Of a DNA stretch of 64,000 nt, positions 12,001-19,100 are shown piece by piece. The position numbers and the translations under genes were made by a program. The DNA lies in the NCBI GenBank assembly GCA_965207125.1, contig OZ242263.1:1922001-1986000 (forward strand), given 5' to 3'. The notes below the pieces were generated by a model, which saw only the letters and a program-made list of their open reading frames with translations, did not search any database and was not told the DNA's origin. Positions within the stretch are counted from its first letter, which is position 1. The number at the start of each line of letters is the position of its first letter. This DNA comes from G965207125 sp965207125 (GTDB lineage Bacteria; Pseudomonadota; Alphaproteobacteria; Puniceispirillales; UBA1172).

Positions 12001-12318
12001 GTTAGCCTGATTGTTGACGGAGATGGAAACATTACCGGTGTTGTGTTCACCTTCGCTGGTCAAGATGGCCCTGACCAAGACGACGCGACTCAAGAGATCG
12101 ATCTGACAGTTAATTTCGAGGAAGACGATTTTGTTGCTCCTTCAGACATTGACCTAACGGCCTTTGAGGATGCGGAGGACGGAGAGCGGGCGATCACAGA
12201 TGGCGAGGAAACCGCCGCTTATGAGGTGATCGATGCTATTCTTGGCGACAGCGTGGAACTAGCGAACTTTGATGATCTCGGTATTGAGTTAAACTCTGAG
12301 GAAACCGATATCCTCTAA
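1..12318 (+). CDS. Gene 1: giant RTX/VCBS/He_PIG repeat protein, 5' end outside the window
   Basis: Probable secreted, calcium-dependent giant adhesin. The frame is open to base 1: codons 1-5 read VTRGE, matching gene 4 at 45081, so the TTG at 16 is not a real start and over 4,100 residues are only part of the protein. Order by nucleotide: CSPG/cadherin-like repeat (19-340); RTX nonapeptides (about 415-500, GDGSDTITGGEGDDQ); conserved FRRGQDKLKF module (540-1020); EF-hand-like loop DLNGDGEVTDAEKD (from 1078); helical linker (1290-1720); cadherin-like domain with EDTDYAFPDTPE (1720-2100); alternating He_PIG and VCBS domains, about twelve VCBS copies (2100-11620), interrupted by a second DTDYAFPDTPE domain (8790-9170); terminal RTX region GGDMIIGGRGDDTINLG (about 11765-11830); C-terminal tail ending ELNSEETDIL. 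No cysteine was noticed. The C-terminal RTX block and tail fit type I secretion; adhesin function is inferred. Confidence 0.93.
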   Translation, partial: VTRGELDIERSTFAYNIGEETVIDQSSLLVISPNEVDLTKLVYTITGLPSGGVLENDGTPLNVNDTFTQADINNGLIRYIPPDGDTGRDETFTFTFTDDAGTSVIDVTLQITSREDFEVGSPDQDNVIDLSGETVPQKIDTGDGSDTITGGEGDDQIDAGAGDDEITLTRDDNGEQVDAGADEVLYTFGYGGDGTDGGDAIKGFRRGQDKLKFVVNSDRTDITTLTEFLQSLEGADGEALTDDDAFTVTMKWGFDENGVFYFDGVLLHFKEASSFSSGPLSSPVVSITFDERLGFDDLVEILGGAENVANNFDGGLTAFKNLDEVLPRLFGENSIDFEVRPIDEVSVVDGPVAGAEVFFDLNGDGEVTDAEKDAQRDESGRSRYLTDEDGTVDIPEQYVGRAFVAVVGSAYDIDSGERLEGEFRSLDDGEGGIATPITDLIVTYLEEVEGQAGMPTTEQEVLDEIFGDDVVTLADVLDAGNYELPESGAPGEAKKQMISRAAIALTEIKENDDLADGDDDGSTTKVEMVSALKTLVDSPDDSSVADLKAAVDARVVEVNAVKGGKPTATPASVDGVEDTDYAFPDTPEALTGLFGFRDPSGNDPAADTSSFRGVYIRIAIENASLRLDDNTQVVADTDLSGSDTVDAIAGYVYVTFDNLDGLKITPAPNFNGDLALVYRVWDGEEVSSDAELIINIAEVNDAPVAGTDIASQSGTVGEEITDIDLSGLFTDIDGDEVVLTFTVTLAGSTVANADTGLSIRNDMLTGTLSGSLAAGDYTITVIATDPSGEMGTSEFTFTVLEKTIEATEGGNAATIVENDLVNFATGTLTSSVSGTITLDGADGSGNLEGTYGTMTFNGSVWRYELNNEDVDTQMLRDGDTEEEAFTFRDGTTSFTVTITVSGVNDAPVVESGNEIVEQAGRVGQEITAIDLSSLFTDVDAGDTFTLAVVLDDGSALSTIGLSYDPVANAITGTIRSDVSAGTFTIEVIATDGSGAASQPSTFDIVVAPDNAPVIGGDVDSTIAEDAADPITGTLTITDADGDALPMVALTDGAGDYGTLTFDAASGVWTYTLDNTNADVQALKGDTLDDEFTFTAEGAEDVTVTITISGVNDAPVVESGNEIGGQSGRVGQEIRAIDLSGLFTDVDTGDTLTLAVMVLSSDGSTRTALDTTLGLEYDSGTKMITGALLNSIPTGTYTIEVIATDGGGSGDASQPSTFDIVVVADDAPVIGGAMGGTITEDAADPIMGTLTITDAEGDALPTVELSSGAGQYGTLTFVASADGGVWTYTLNNSNAAVQALKSGTLEDNFTFTAEGAAPITVTITISGVNDAPVVESGNEIGEQAGRVGQEIDAIVLGSLFTDVDTGDILTLTVMVQDGSARVGLDTIGLEYNSTDGIIGTPSDAGTYTIEVIATDGSGAASQPSTFDIVVAPDNPPVIGGSMDGMIAEDAADPLMGTLTITDADGDTLPTVVLTNGVGQYGTLTFVASGDGGVWTYTLDSTNAAVQALKDNTLTEEFTFTADGAEDVTVTITISGVNDAPVVASAIDDQTGRVGQDIDAIDLSGLFTDVDAGDTFTLAVMVHNGSGRVGLDTLGLEYDSDTKMITGTLLNSVVAGTFTIEVIATDGGGSGAASQPSTFDIVVAADNKPVIGGAMDGTIAEDAADPLMGTLTITDADGDTLPTVMLSDGAGQYGTLTFVASGDGGVWTYTLDNTNAAVQALKGGTLTEEFTFTAAGAAPITVTITISGVNDAPVVESGNEIGGQDGRVGQDIDAIDLSGLFTDVDTGDTLTLTVMVLSSDGNTRMALDTTLGLEYDSGTKMITGTLLDSIPTGPYTIEVIATDGSGAASQPSTFTIVVVADDAPVIGGAVDGMIAEDVADPIMGTLTITDAEGDALPTVELTDGAGQYGTLTFVASPDGGVWTYTLDNTNAAVQALKGDTLTDDFTFTAEGAAPITVTITISGVNDAPVVESEIVEQAGRVGQEIKAIDLSSLFTDVDTGDTLTLTVVFAGGFGVRTPLAAFGLEYDSDTKMITGTLLNSVVADTYSILVIATDGSGAESQPSTFDIVVAPDNAPVIGGAMGGTIAEDAANPLTGTLTITDADNDALPTVMLSDGAGQYGTLTFVASGDGGVWTYTLDNDNPDVQALKGATLTEEFAFTAVGAEDITVTITISGVNDAPVVASAIDDQTGRVGQDIDAIDLSGLFTDVDTGDSFTLTVMVLPSDGSPKSVLGTLGLEYDSGTKMITGTLLNSVVAGPYTIEVIATDGSGAASQPSTFNIVVAPDNAPVIGGEVDSTIAEDAADPITGTLTITDADNDALPTVELTNGVGQYGTLTFVASGDGGVWTYTLDNDNPDVQALKGATLTEEFTFTAVGAEDITVTITITGVNDAPVAGTDIASQSGTAGQAITAIDLSGLFTDVDTGDSFTLTVMVLSSDGSPKSGLGTLGLEYNSGTKMITGTLLNSVVAGTYTIEVIATDGGGSGAASQPSTFDIVVAADNKPVIGGAVDGTIAEDAANPIMGTLTITDADGDEVPTVALDGNGVGQYGTLTFVASPDGGVWTYTLDNDNPAVQALKDNTLTEEFTFTAEGAEDITVTITISGVNDAPVVESEIVEQAGRVGQEIKAIDLSGLFTDVDTGDTLTLTVTVVVASDRPGLDTIGLEYNSDTKMITGTLLNNVEAGPVTIEVIATDGSGAASQSSTFNIVVAPDNAPVIGGAMDGTIAEDAANPIMGTLTITDADNDALPTVVLTDGAGQYGTLTFVASGDGGVWTYTLNNNAQALKGGQTGTETFTFTADGAVDFTLTIMVQGENDAPVAGTDIASQSGTAGRAITSIDLSGLFTDADADDTLTLTFTVTLNNNSIDNTGLSITSEMLTGTLSDSLEAGDYMITVTATDSIGTFATSVFTLTVAEPAVSGGGAPTANPMTGIETMEDTDYAFPDTPEELTTLFGFADPDGNDPAADTSSFKGVYIKLSSIINGALLRDDNTVVDASSTEAGAPAKDGYIYVTVATLGGLKLSPNLDFNGNLDWDYQVWDGEEASEDATLSIAVTPVNDAPRVADGVTIGDITVDAGAELRYNLRELFTDPENGRLDTFDTQVFQGPVERGFAVHERNIPEKIQIVTTQVGEYRVVFTVTDNQGAQTRVEFTLTIRPANEPPTVANAITNTSLTKGEEINAIDLSNLFSDPNNDQLILTVMLDDGSELSTIGLSYDPVTKGIAGAPTQLGIYTIRVTADDGREGRGTSEFKVVVGDVDQEVKAGEAIATINLGTIFGNLNLEDAIVTLADGGNFAAAGFTFDGSSKMISGAPIESGTYTIVVTVGDLVAKFIIEATARAIDGSNAGTVIEDDATSITGMINISGAQPPTIELLSGASEYGVMTFDEPNGTWTYTLDNRAQALGVSDVKTETFTFTADGLESFDVTITIQGTNDDPMPTDREIIVPTNGQAGQMTDMIDLSGLFTDADDNDNLTITITVVLRDGTQSGMMISSDSSNTISYSDINETLTLKLDVAGTYDVTVTASDGQTDSVAATKSFEIVILAGGNPTVFTVDNKVGTVVEDVAGQQSAMGTFAVEDPDTPGNPPIINLMGDDDGDGVLEGLYGTMVLNRGTNTWTYTLDRTRSQALQELDEGETPQKETFTFTAGDADPIVVMIDATGSNDLPEIIGENPLSQEWNVDEEITPINVRDFFHDPDDPGLIIELEVKITGRPDVNADRRKKVTMSEHGLTYNEETFMLTGSPKASLNEKSIVIRANDVRTPSIIRALTLRLTVNTPNRAPEVIRPIRDYTRTPEQRVLPSDGINVKGIFRDPDGDTLNITVEILDSNGQEVGRQARLVNFDGLISHPGGIQGAIGTVYTIKVTASDGSLEATYSFTITVVAAGGASGASDETDSGAVLGNGIEGAVIGDETDTLGQILIGGDNAQTLNAGEGGDMIIGGRGDDTINLGAGADTVLYRYDGAEDTVPTAHDGGDVINDFDVDEDTLILAEAGNESIYTDTAEFYDAIKGVSLIVDGDGNITGVVFTFAGQDGPDQDDATQEIDLTVNFEEDDFVAPSDIDLTAFEDAEDGERAITDGEETAAYEVIDAILGDSVELANFDDLGIELNSEETDIL
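388..2100 (+). repeat. Shared core cassette, copy in gene 1
   Basis: Roughly 1.7-kb coding block that recurs almost unchanged at nucleotide level in genes 2, 3 and 5. It encodes RTX nonapeptides, the GFRRGQDKLKF module, an EF-hand-like DLNGDGEVTDAEK loop, a helical linker (ITDLIVTYLEEVEGQAG) and the first EDTDYAFPDTPE cadherin-like domain. Silent sites are conserved too, which points to recent duplication or gene conversion, not only to selection on the protein. Confidence 0.85.
3034..8760 (+). repeat. Nine composite He_PIG+VCBS repeats in gene 1
   Basis: The anchor ccggtaatcggtgg recurs at 3034, 3679, 4303, 4939, 5584, 6217, 6853, 7495 and 8128. The spacing of 624-645 bp is always a multiple of three. 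Each unit is one VCBS domain (IAEDAADP…YGTLTF…WTYTLDN…TFTA…ITISGVNDAP) followed by one He_PIG domain (GRVGQEI…IDLSGLFTDVDTGD…GLEYDS…TIEVIATDGSG). Units differ mostly by point changes and whole-codon indels, as expected of an in-frame amplified array. Confidence 0.88.
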
Positions 12319-12356
12319 ATAGGACGGGGAATAATAACCGACGCTACGGAATTGTG
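12319..12356 (+). repeat. Conserved post-stop element after gene 1
   Basis: The bases just after the stop contain aataaccgacgctacggaa. Close relatives follow the gene 2 stop, the fossil 3' end before gene 4 and, more weakly, the gene 4 stop, so the start of the 3' untranslated region duplicates together with the gene end. No hairpin with a T-tract is visible, so it does not look like a classical intrinsic terminator. Confidence 0.55.
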
Positions 12357-12456
12357 CTTATTGCTTGATCGTAGAAGAGGTATGACAGTTATTCCCCCAT
12401 CCCGTCGCTTTAGAGACAGCCGCAAGTGAAGGCGGCTAGTCAACCAGCATAACCTT
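12354..12456. repeat. Intergenic block shared with the gene 2-3 spacer
   Basis: Starting at gtgcttattgcttgatcgta, this stretch aligns by eye with 22988-23096 (gtgcttattgctttatcgta), with common landmarks 'tatgacag', 'gtcaa' and 'cacaacc/cataacc'. It includes a small perfect hairpin AGCCGC (12418-12423)/GCGGCT (12432-12437). No coding capacity was recognised. Function unknown. Confidence 0.5.
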
Positions 12457-12698
12457 CTAACTGCCTCAAGACAGCAGTTTTGCTCTGTCAGGGCAAACCG
12501 CTAAACCACTCTCCGGTCGCACCCATGATGTGACAAGGCTTGAGGCGGGGCGTCCTTAAGGCGGCAGTCCTAATCAAAACAACACCCTATGATCTTTCCA
12601 GACAAAGAAGCCCCGCAGACGATAAAGGGGCGGGGGAGGAGCCCCGCACCACCATCATCGGCGGGCAGAACAATGCTCACATCTCACATAAGGGATAG
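12457..12698. other. Non-coding spacer with two mutually exclusive GC-rich hairpins
   Basis: No gene is recognised here. The notable structure is ccccgc (12611-12616), gcgggg (12630-12635) and ccccgc (12642-12647). The middle element can pair with either neighbour, giving two competing 6-bp stems with loops of 13 and 6 nt. No T-tract follows. It may be an attenuator-like remnant or chance GC structure. It immediately precedes the antirestriction-gene relic. Confidence 0.35.
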
Positions 12699-12872
12699 TA
12701 TACCACCCTGCCTCACAAAAATCTCAACAGGACAGAACGCGATCCCGCCATGACCACGAAGGAGTCAGAAGCAAAGGCGATGATAAGAAAATCCACGGCG
12801 TTTGAGGAAGTGATCGCCGAGATTGGCTCGTTATTTCTATGCGCTCCGCTTGGGCTAATTCCCTCTTTATGA
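12699..12872 (+). pseudogene. Relic of an ArdC-like antirestriction / zincin metallopeptidase C-terminus
   Basis: Reading from 12699 after an in-frame TAG, the peptide begins YTTLPHKNLNRTERDPAM and later contains AFEEVIAEIGSLFLCAPLGL, stopping at TGA 12870-12872. From memory, the second motif matches the conserved helix of the ArdC/polyvalent MPTase family (pattern Y-A-x-EEL-V-A-E-[IL]-G-x-x-FLC-A-x-LGI). The first resembles the preceding Y-x-TL-x-H…LNR segment with the zinc-site residues around HWTG deleted. Only ~58 codons remain, without the ssDNA-binding N-terminus or an intact HExxH, so it is a dead fragment. Such genes normally ride on plasmids and conjugative elements, suggesting that mobile DNA once landed between genes 1 and 2. 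The family call comes from memory of the motif, not a search. Confidence 0.5.
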
Positions 12873-12972
12873 CAAACAGGCCTTAGCGATGCTGCTGATG
12901 ATGTCGATGTGTTCATCGGGGTGAGCAAAGGCATCCAACCTGCTGGTTAATAAGACAAAAGCACCAGTATCC

Positions 12973-13040
12973 GTATTCACCGTCACTGCACGCATTTCTG
13001 CAATTATAGTTTGCTATCAATTGATTTTAAGGGTATATTG
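12973..13040 (+). repeat. Fossil of a gene 3'-end module upstream of gene 2
   Basis: The run attcaccgtcactgcacgca, then 'attatagtttgc', then gattttaagggtata parallels the last of the four decayed units before gene 4 (36368-36430: ttcactggtcgtg… attatagcttgc… ggttttgagggtata). In intact genes these two parts encode the FTFTDR motif and the DFADIGFELN tail. It is too degraded to code. Confidence 0.5.
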
Positions 13041-13136
13041 CCTTGATTAGACAGTGAATAGACTGATGCTCTCCGGTGAGGGTCAATTTTTGGTATTATA
13101 GAATTGCCCCAACCGTTTTGTAGCAGGATTTGATCT
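13041..13136 (+). promoter_or_regulatory. Leader and ribosome binding site of gene 2
   Basis: This leader is shared with gene 3: both have gattagacagtgaatagact and end aaccgttt…aggatttgatctATG. AGGA at 13125-13128, 8 nt before ATG 13137, serves as the Shine-Dalgarno sequence and supports this start. A possible -10 hexamer TATTAT lies in 'ggtattatagaatt' (around 13092-13101), matched by cattat in gene 3. No convincing -35 was found, so the promoter call is weak while the RBS is firm. Confidence 0.5.
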
Positions 13137-16100
13137 ATGGCAGATTTTATTACTTTGGATGTTGTCGCTAGCGAAGACAGTGGTTTTACCTTCGTTATCA
13201 CCCCCAGCATGGCCTTTTCCTCGCTTGAGAAATTCCGATGGGAGCTTACCTTCGGACAAGGCGAGCTTCATCGCGGGGTGATCACTTTTAAGGCGGGTGA
13301 GTCGGATTCACGATCAATCTCACAGTCAATAGACCCTGATAAGCATTATCAGATTAGGGTTTTTAGAGTGTCCGATAACAATAACGACACAGATGACGAA
13401 TTGCTGTTCCAGCAACAGAGCGAGTTTCTCCTCCCTCCGGTCCTCAAAGATACCCAGCCACATAACGCCCCGCAGCAGGAGGGGATAGAAGGCGATCAGG
13501 GAACAGAAATCACTAAAATCAACGCTGCGCTTGTCCTAAACAAGAACGAGGTGACGGTTATCGATGCAACCGCCCTATTGTATAGACATCCAACGCCCAC
13601 GGACCCGAACACCGAGTTGATCTATACGCTCACGGAAAACCCAGTCGGGGGTGATCTGTTCCGTGATGGCGTAAAGCTTAGCAGTGGTGATACGTTCACC
13701 CAAAATGACATTGATGCTGGTCTTATTACCTATCGTTTTATCGCTGCGGATAACAACCCAACCAATATAACCTTTACGGTCTTGAGCCCAGACGGCCCCC
13801 TCACTCTTTCAGGCCAAACCCTCCAAATCACTCCTCGTGAGGTTTTTGATGTGCAAAACCCTCACGAGGACAACGACATCAACATCAATCGCTCTGGTGA
13901 GACCGCGCCGCAGAAGATAGATACGGGGGATGGTAGCGACACCATCACCGGCGGTGAGGGGGATGATCAAATAAATGCCGGTGCGGGGGATGATGAGATT
14001 ACGCTTACCCTCGATGATGATGATGAGGGCAATCCGGTGGAGGCTGGCGCCGATGAGGTGCTTTATACTTTCGGTTATGGCGGCGATGGTACTGATGGCG
14101 GTGATGCGATCAAAGGTTTTCGCCGTGGTCAGGATAAACTGAAATTCGTTGTCAATTCTGACCGCACTGATATCACGACTCTGACAGAGTTTCTGCAAAG
14201 CCTCGAAGGCGCAGATGGTGAGGCTTTAACCGATGACGATGCCTTTACCGTCACCATGATGTGGGGATTTGATGAGAATGGCGTCTTCTATTTTGATGGT
14301 GTGTTGTTACACTTCAAGGAAGCCTCAGCTTTCAGCAACGGGCCTCTGTCTAGCCCTGTGGTCTCTATCACTTTTGATGAGCGGCTTGATTTTGATGATC
14401 TGGTTGAGATTCTGGGCGGGGCGGAGAATGTTGCGAATAACTTTGACGGCGGTCTCACAGCATTCAAGAATCTGGATGAGGTTTTGCCGCGTCTGTTTGG
14501 CGAGGATAGCATTGACTTTGAAGTACGACCCATTGACGAGGTCTCGGTTATTGACGGCCCGGTCGCCAGTGCGGAAGTCTTCTTTGATTTGAATGGTGAT
14601 GGTGAGGTCACCGACGCTGAAAAAGATGCCCAGCGTGATGATTCTGGCCGTTCGCGCTATCTCACGGGTGATGATGGCACAGTTGATATTCCCGAGCAAT
14701 ATGTCGGTCGCGCCTTTGTTGCTGATGTGGGGAGTGCTTATGACACCGCCACTGGCGAACGTCTGGAAGGTGAGTTCCGCTCGCTTGATAAAGGCCGAGG
14801 CGGGATAGCGACTCCGATCACTGACCTGATTGTCACCTACCTTGAAGAGGTAGAGGGTCAGGCTGGTACGCCGACCACGGAGCAAGTAGAGGGTCAGGCT
14901 GGTACGCCGACCACGGAGCAAGAGGTTTTGGATGAGATTTTTGGTGATGATGTGGTCACACTCGCCGATATTCTCGATGCGGGGAATTATGAATTGCCTG
15001 AAAGCGGTGCGCCGGGTGAGGCGAAAAAGCAGATGATCAGCAGGGCCGCTATAGCCCTGACCGAGATTAAAGAGAATGATGATTTGACTGACGGTGATGG
15101 CGATGGTTCTACCACTAAGGTTGAAATTGTCTCTGCGCTCAAGACTTTGGCGGACTCTCCTGATGATACCAGCGTCGCTGAGCTTAAGGAAGTTGTTGAA
15201 GCTCGTGTTGCTGAGGTTAATGCGGTTAAGGGCGGTAAGCCGATCGCGACTCCGGCGAGCGTTGATGGTGTGGAGGACACTGATTACGCATTCCCTGATA
15301 CGCCCGAGGCTTTGACTGGGCTCTTTGGTTTCCGCGACCCGTCGGGCAATGATCCTGCAGCTGATACATCGTCTTTCAGAGGCGTTTATATCAGGATAGA
15401 TATTGAAAACGCCTCGTTGAGGCTCGATGATAACACCCAGGTCGTTGCAGACACGGATCTTAGCGGTAGTGATACCGCTACCGCCATCGCCGACTATGTT
15501 TATGTGACGTTTGATAATCTTGATAGTTTAAAGATTACCCCTGCTCCTAATTTCAATGGCGATTTAGCACTGGTTTATCGGGTTTGGGACGGTGAGGAGG
15601 TCTCATCGGACGCTGAATTGATTATTAATATAGCTGGGGTGAATGATGCACCGGTGATCAGTGATGAGAGTGTCACCACCGAGATCGGAGAGGATACCAC
15701 AACCCCCATAGAGGGAACACTCAGCATTACGGATGTTGACGACACTGTGGTGCCCGCTGTCGCTCTTGATGGCGATGGCGTTGGCCAGTACGGCACGCTA
15801 ACCTTTACGCCGAGTGCGTCCGGTGGTGCTTGGTCCTATGCGCTGGATGACAGAGCGCAGGCGCTGAAGGAAAACCAGACAGAAACTGAAACCTTTACCT
15901 TAACCGCCGAGGGTGCGGAGGCCTTTGAGTTAATCATCACGGTGGTTGGGGCGAATGATGCTCCGGTGATTGTTCCTGTTGATGTTGCGGGTGAAGTTCT
16001 TGCATCTGCTACTGGCACGGTTACTGAAGATACTTCCCCCACCGCCACGGGGACGCTCACTATTATGGATATTGATGGGGATGCATTGCCAGTTATCATG

Positions 16101-19100
16101 CCTCCAAATGATCTTTCTGGCGCTTACGGCGCAATCACTTTTGTGGCGAGTGCGTCGGGTGGTACTTGGACTTACACGCTGGATGACAGAGCGCAGGCCC
16201 TGAAGGAAGGTCAGGAAGAAACTGAAACCTTTACCTTTACTGCCGCGGGTGCGGAAGCCATCACGGTGACCATCACGGTTCGCGGGGTGAATGATGCACC
16301 GGTGATCAGTAATGAGAGTGTCACCACCGAGATCGGAGAGGATACCACAACCTCCATAGAGGGAACACTCAGCATTACGGATGTTGACGACACTGTGGTG
16401 CCCGCTGTCGCGCTTGATGGCAATGGCGTTGGCCAGTACGGCACGCTAACCTTTACGGCCACCGGGACCGGTGGTGGTTGGTCCTACGCACTGGATGACA
16501 GAGCACAGGCGCTAAAGGAAAGCCAGACAGAAACCTTTACCTTTACCGCCGAGGGTGCGGAGGACTTTGAGTTAATCATCACGGTGATTGGGGTGAATGA
16601 TGCACCGGTGATCAGTGATGAGAGTGCCACCACCGAGATCGGAGAGGATGCCACAACCCCCATAGAGGGAACACTCAGCATTACGGACGTTGACGACACT
16701 GTGGTGCCCGCAGTCGCGCTTGATGGCAATGGCGTTGGCCAGTACGGCACGCTAACCTTTACGCCGAGTGCGTCCGGTGGTGGTTGGTCCTACGCACTGG
16801 ATGACAGAGCACAGGCGCTAAAGGAAAGCCAGACAGAAACCTTTACCTTTACCGCCGAGGGTGCGGAGGCCTTTGAGTTAATCATCACGGTGATTGGGGC
16901 GAATGATGCACCGGTGATCAGTGATAAGAGTGCCACCACCGAGATCGGAGAGGATGCCACAACCCCCATAGAGGGAACACTCAGCATTACGGACGTTGAC
17001 GACACTGTGGTGCCCACTATCGCGCTTGATGGCAATGGCGTTGGCCAGTACGGGACGCTAACCTTTACGCCGAGTGCGTCCGGTGGTGGTTGGTCCTATG
17101 CGCTGGATGACAGAGCACAGGCGCTAAAGGAAAGCCAGACAGAAACCTTTACCTTTACCGCCGATGGTGCGGAGGCCTTTGAGTTAATCATCACGGTGGT
17201 TGGGGCGAATGATGCTCCGGTGATTGTTCCTGTTGACGTTGCGGGTGAAGTTCTTGCATCTGCTACTGGCACGGTTACTGAAGATACTTCCCCCACCGCC
17301 ACGGGGACGCTCACTATTATGGATATTGATGGGGATGCATTGCCAGTTATCATGCCTCCAAATGATCTTTCTGGCACTTACGGCGCAATCACTTTTGTGG
17401 CGAGTGCGTCGGGTGGTACTTGGACTTACACGCTGGATGACAGAGCGCAGGCCCTGAAGGAAGGTCAGGAAGAAACTGAAACCTTTACCTTTACTGCCGC
17501 GGGTGCGGAAGCCATCACGGTGACCATCACGGTTAGCGGGGTGAATGATGTGCCGGTGATCAGTAATGAGAGTGTCACCACCGAGATCGGAGAGGATGCG
17601 ACGACCCCCATAGAGGGAACACTCAGCATTACGGACGTTGACGACACTGTGGTGCCCGCTGTCGCGCTTGATGGCAATGGCGCTGGCCAGTACGGCACGC
17701 TAACCTTTACGGCCACCGGGACCGGTGGTGGTTGGTCCTATGCGCTGGATGAGAGGGCGCAGGCGCTGAAGGAAAGCCAGACAGAAACCTTTACCTTTAC
17801 CGCCGATGGTGCGGAGGCCTTTGAGTTAATCATCACGGTGGTTGGGGCGAATGATGCACCGGTGATCAGTAATGAGAGTGCCACCACCGAGATCGGAGAG
17901 GATGCGACGACCCCCATAGAGGGAACACTCAGCATTACGGACGTTGACGACACTGTGGTGCCCGCTGTCGCTCTTGATGGCGATGGCGTTGGCCAGTACG
18001 GCACGCTAACCTTTACGGCCACCGGGACCGGTGGTGGTTGGTCCTATGTGCTAGATGAGAGGGCGCAGACATTGGATGATGGGCCAGTAACGGAAACCTT
18101 TACCTTTACCGCCGATGGTGCGGAGGCCTTTGAGTTAATCATCACGGTGGTTGGGGCGAATGATGCACCGGTGATCAGTGATGAGAGTGCCACCACCGAG
18201 ATCGGAAAGGATACCACAACCCCCATAGAGGGAACACTCAGCATTACGGATGTTGACGACACTGTGGTGCCCGCTGTCGCTCTTGATGGCGATGGCGTTG
18301 GCCAGTACGGCACGCTAACCTTTACGCCGAGTGTGTCCGGTGGGGGTTGGTCTTACGTGTTGGATAACACTAATGAGGCTGTGCAGGCGTTGGGGGACGA
18401 TGAGGTATTAACCGATGAGTTTATCTTTACCGCCGAAGGCGCCGAAGACGTCATGGTGACCATCACGGTGGTTGGGGTGAATGATGCCCCTAGGATAACA
18501 GGCCCGTCCATCCCCCCTCAATCCTGGAATGCGAATGAAGAGATCGTAGATATAAATCTAAGTAATCTTTTCACCGACCCTGAAGGGGATGAGTTTACGA
18601 TAACCGTGACGCTGGATAATGGCAGGGCGTTGGAAACAATCGGGCTTTCCTATAATCTTCAAACTGGAATAATCTCCGGAAGGTTGAGCCACAGAGCCTC
18701 TGGCGATTACGTGATCAAAATCGTGGCGCGCGACAGCAATGCAAAAGCATCTGAGACGAGTTTTGAAATTGAAGTAGCGCCTTTGGACGACATCATCAGG
18801 CATGTGGGACAGGAGATCCCTGAGATCTACCTAAGCCAGAGTTTCTTTGATGGTAGCGGCACTTTATTGACGGTGTCGGTAGCGTTCCTTGATGACCTTG
18901 GACGCGTCGTCGATTTTGGTCTTGAATATGTAGAGATTATAAATCCTAGAACAACATTGGTCGAAAACGGAATGATCCGTGGCACACCGTCTAGCACTGG
19001 CACCTATATGATCCAGATTGTGTCAACTGACAGCGAGACCGGCAAGGTTTATCAGGAGTTCATTACTTTTGTGGTAGAGCCCAGACCACCGACACTGGCC

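Noticed and set aside
12713..12934. Minus-strand 73-codon ORF in the gene 1-2 spacer
   Set aside because: It is antisense to the ArdC-like relic, whose plus-strand peptide matches a known family; no independent support.
15651..18480. Regular direct repeats as a possible CRISPR-like array
   Set aside because: Units are 306-336 bp, coding and in frame, with no short repeat/spacer alternation.
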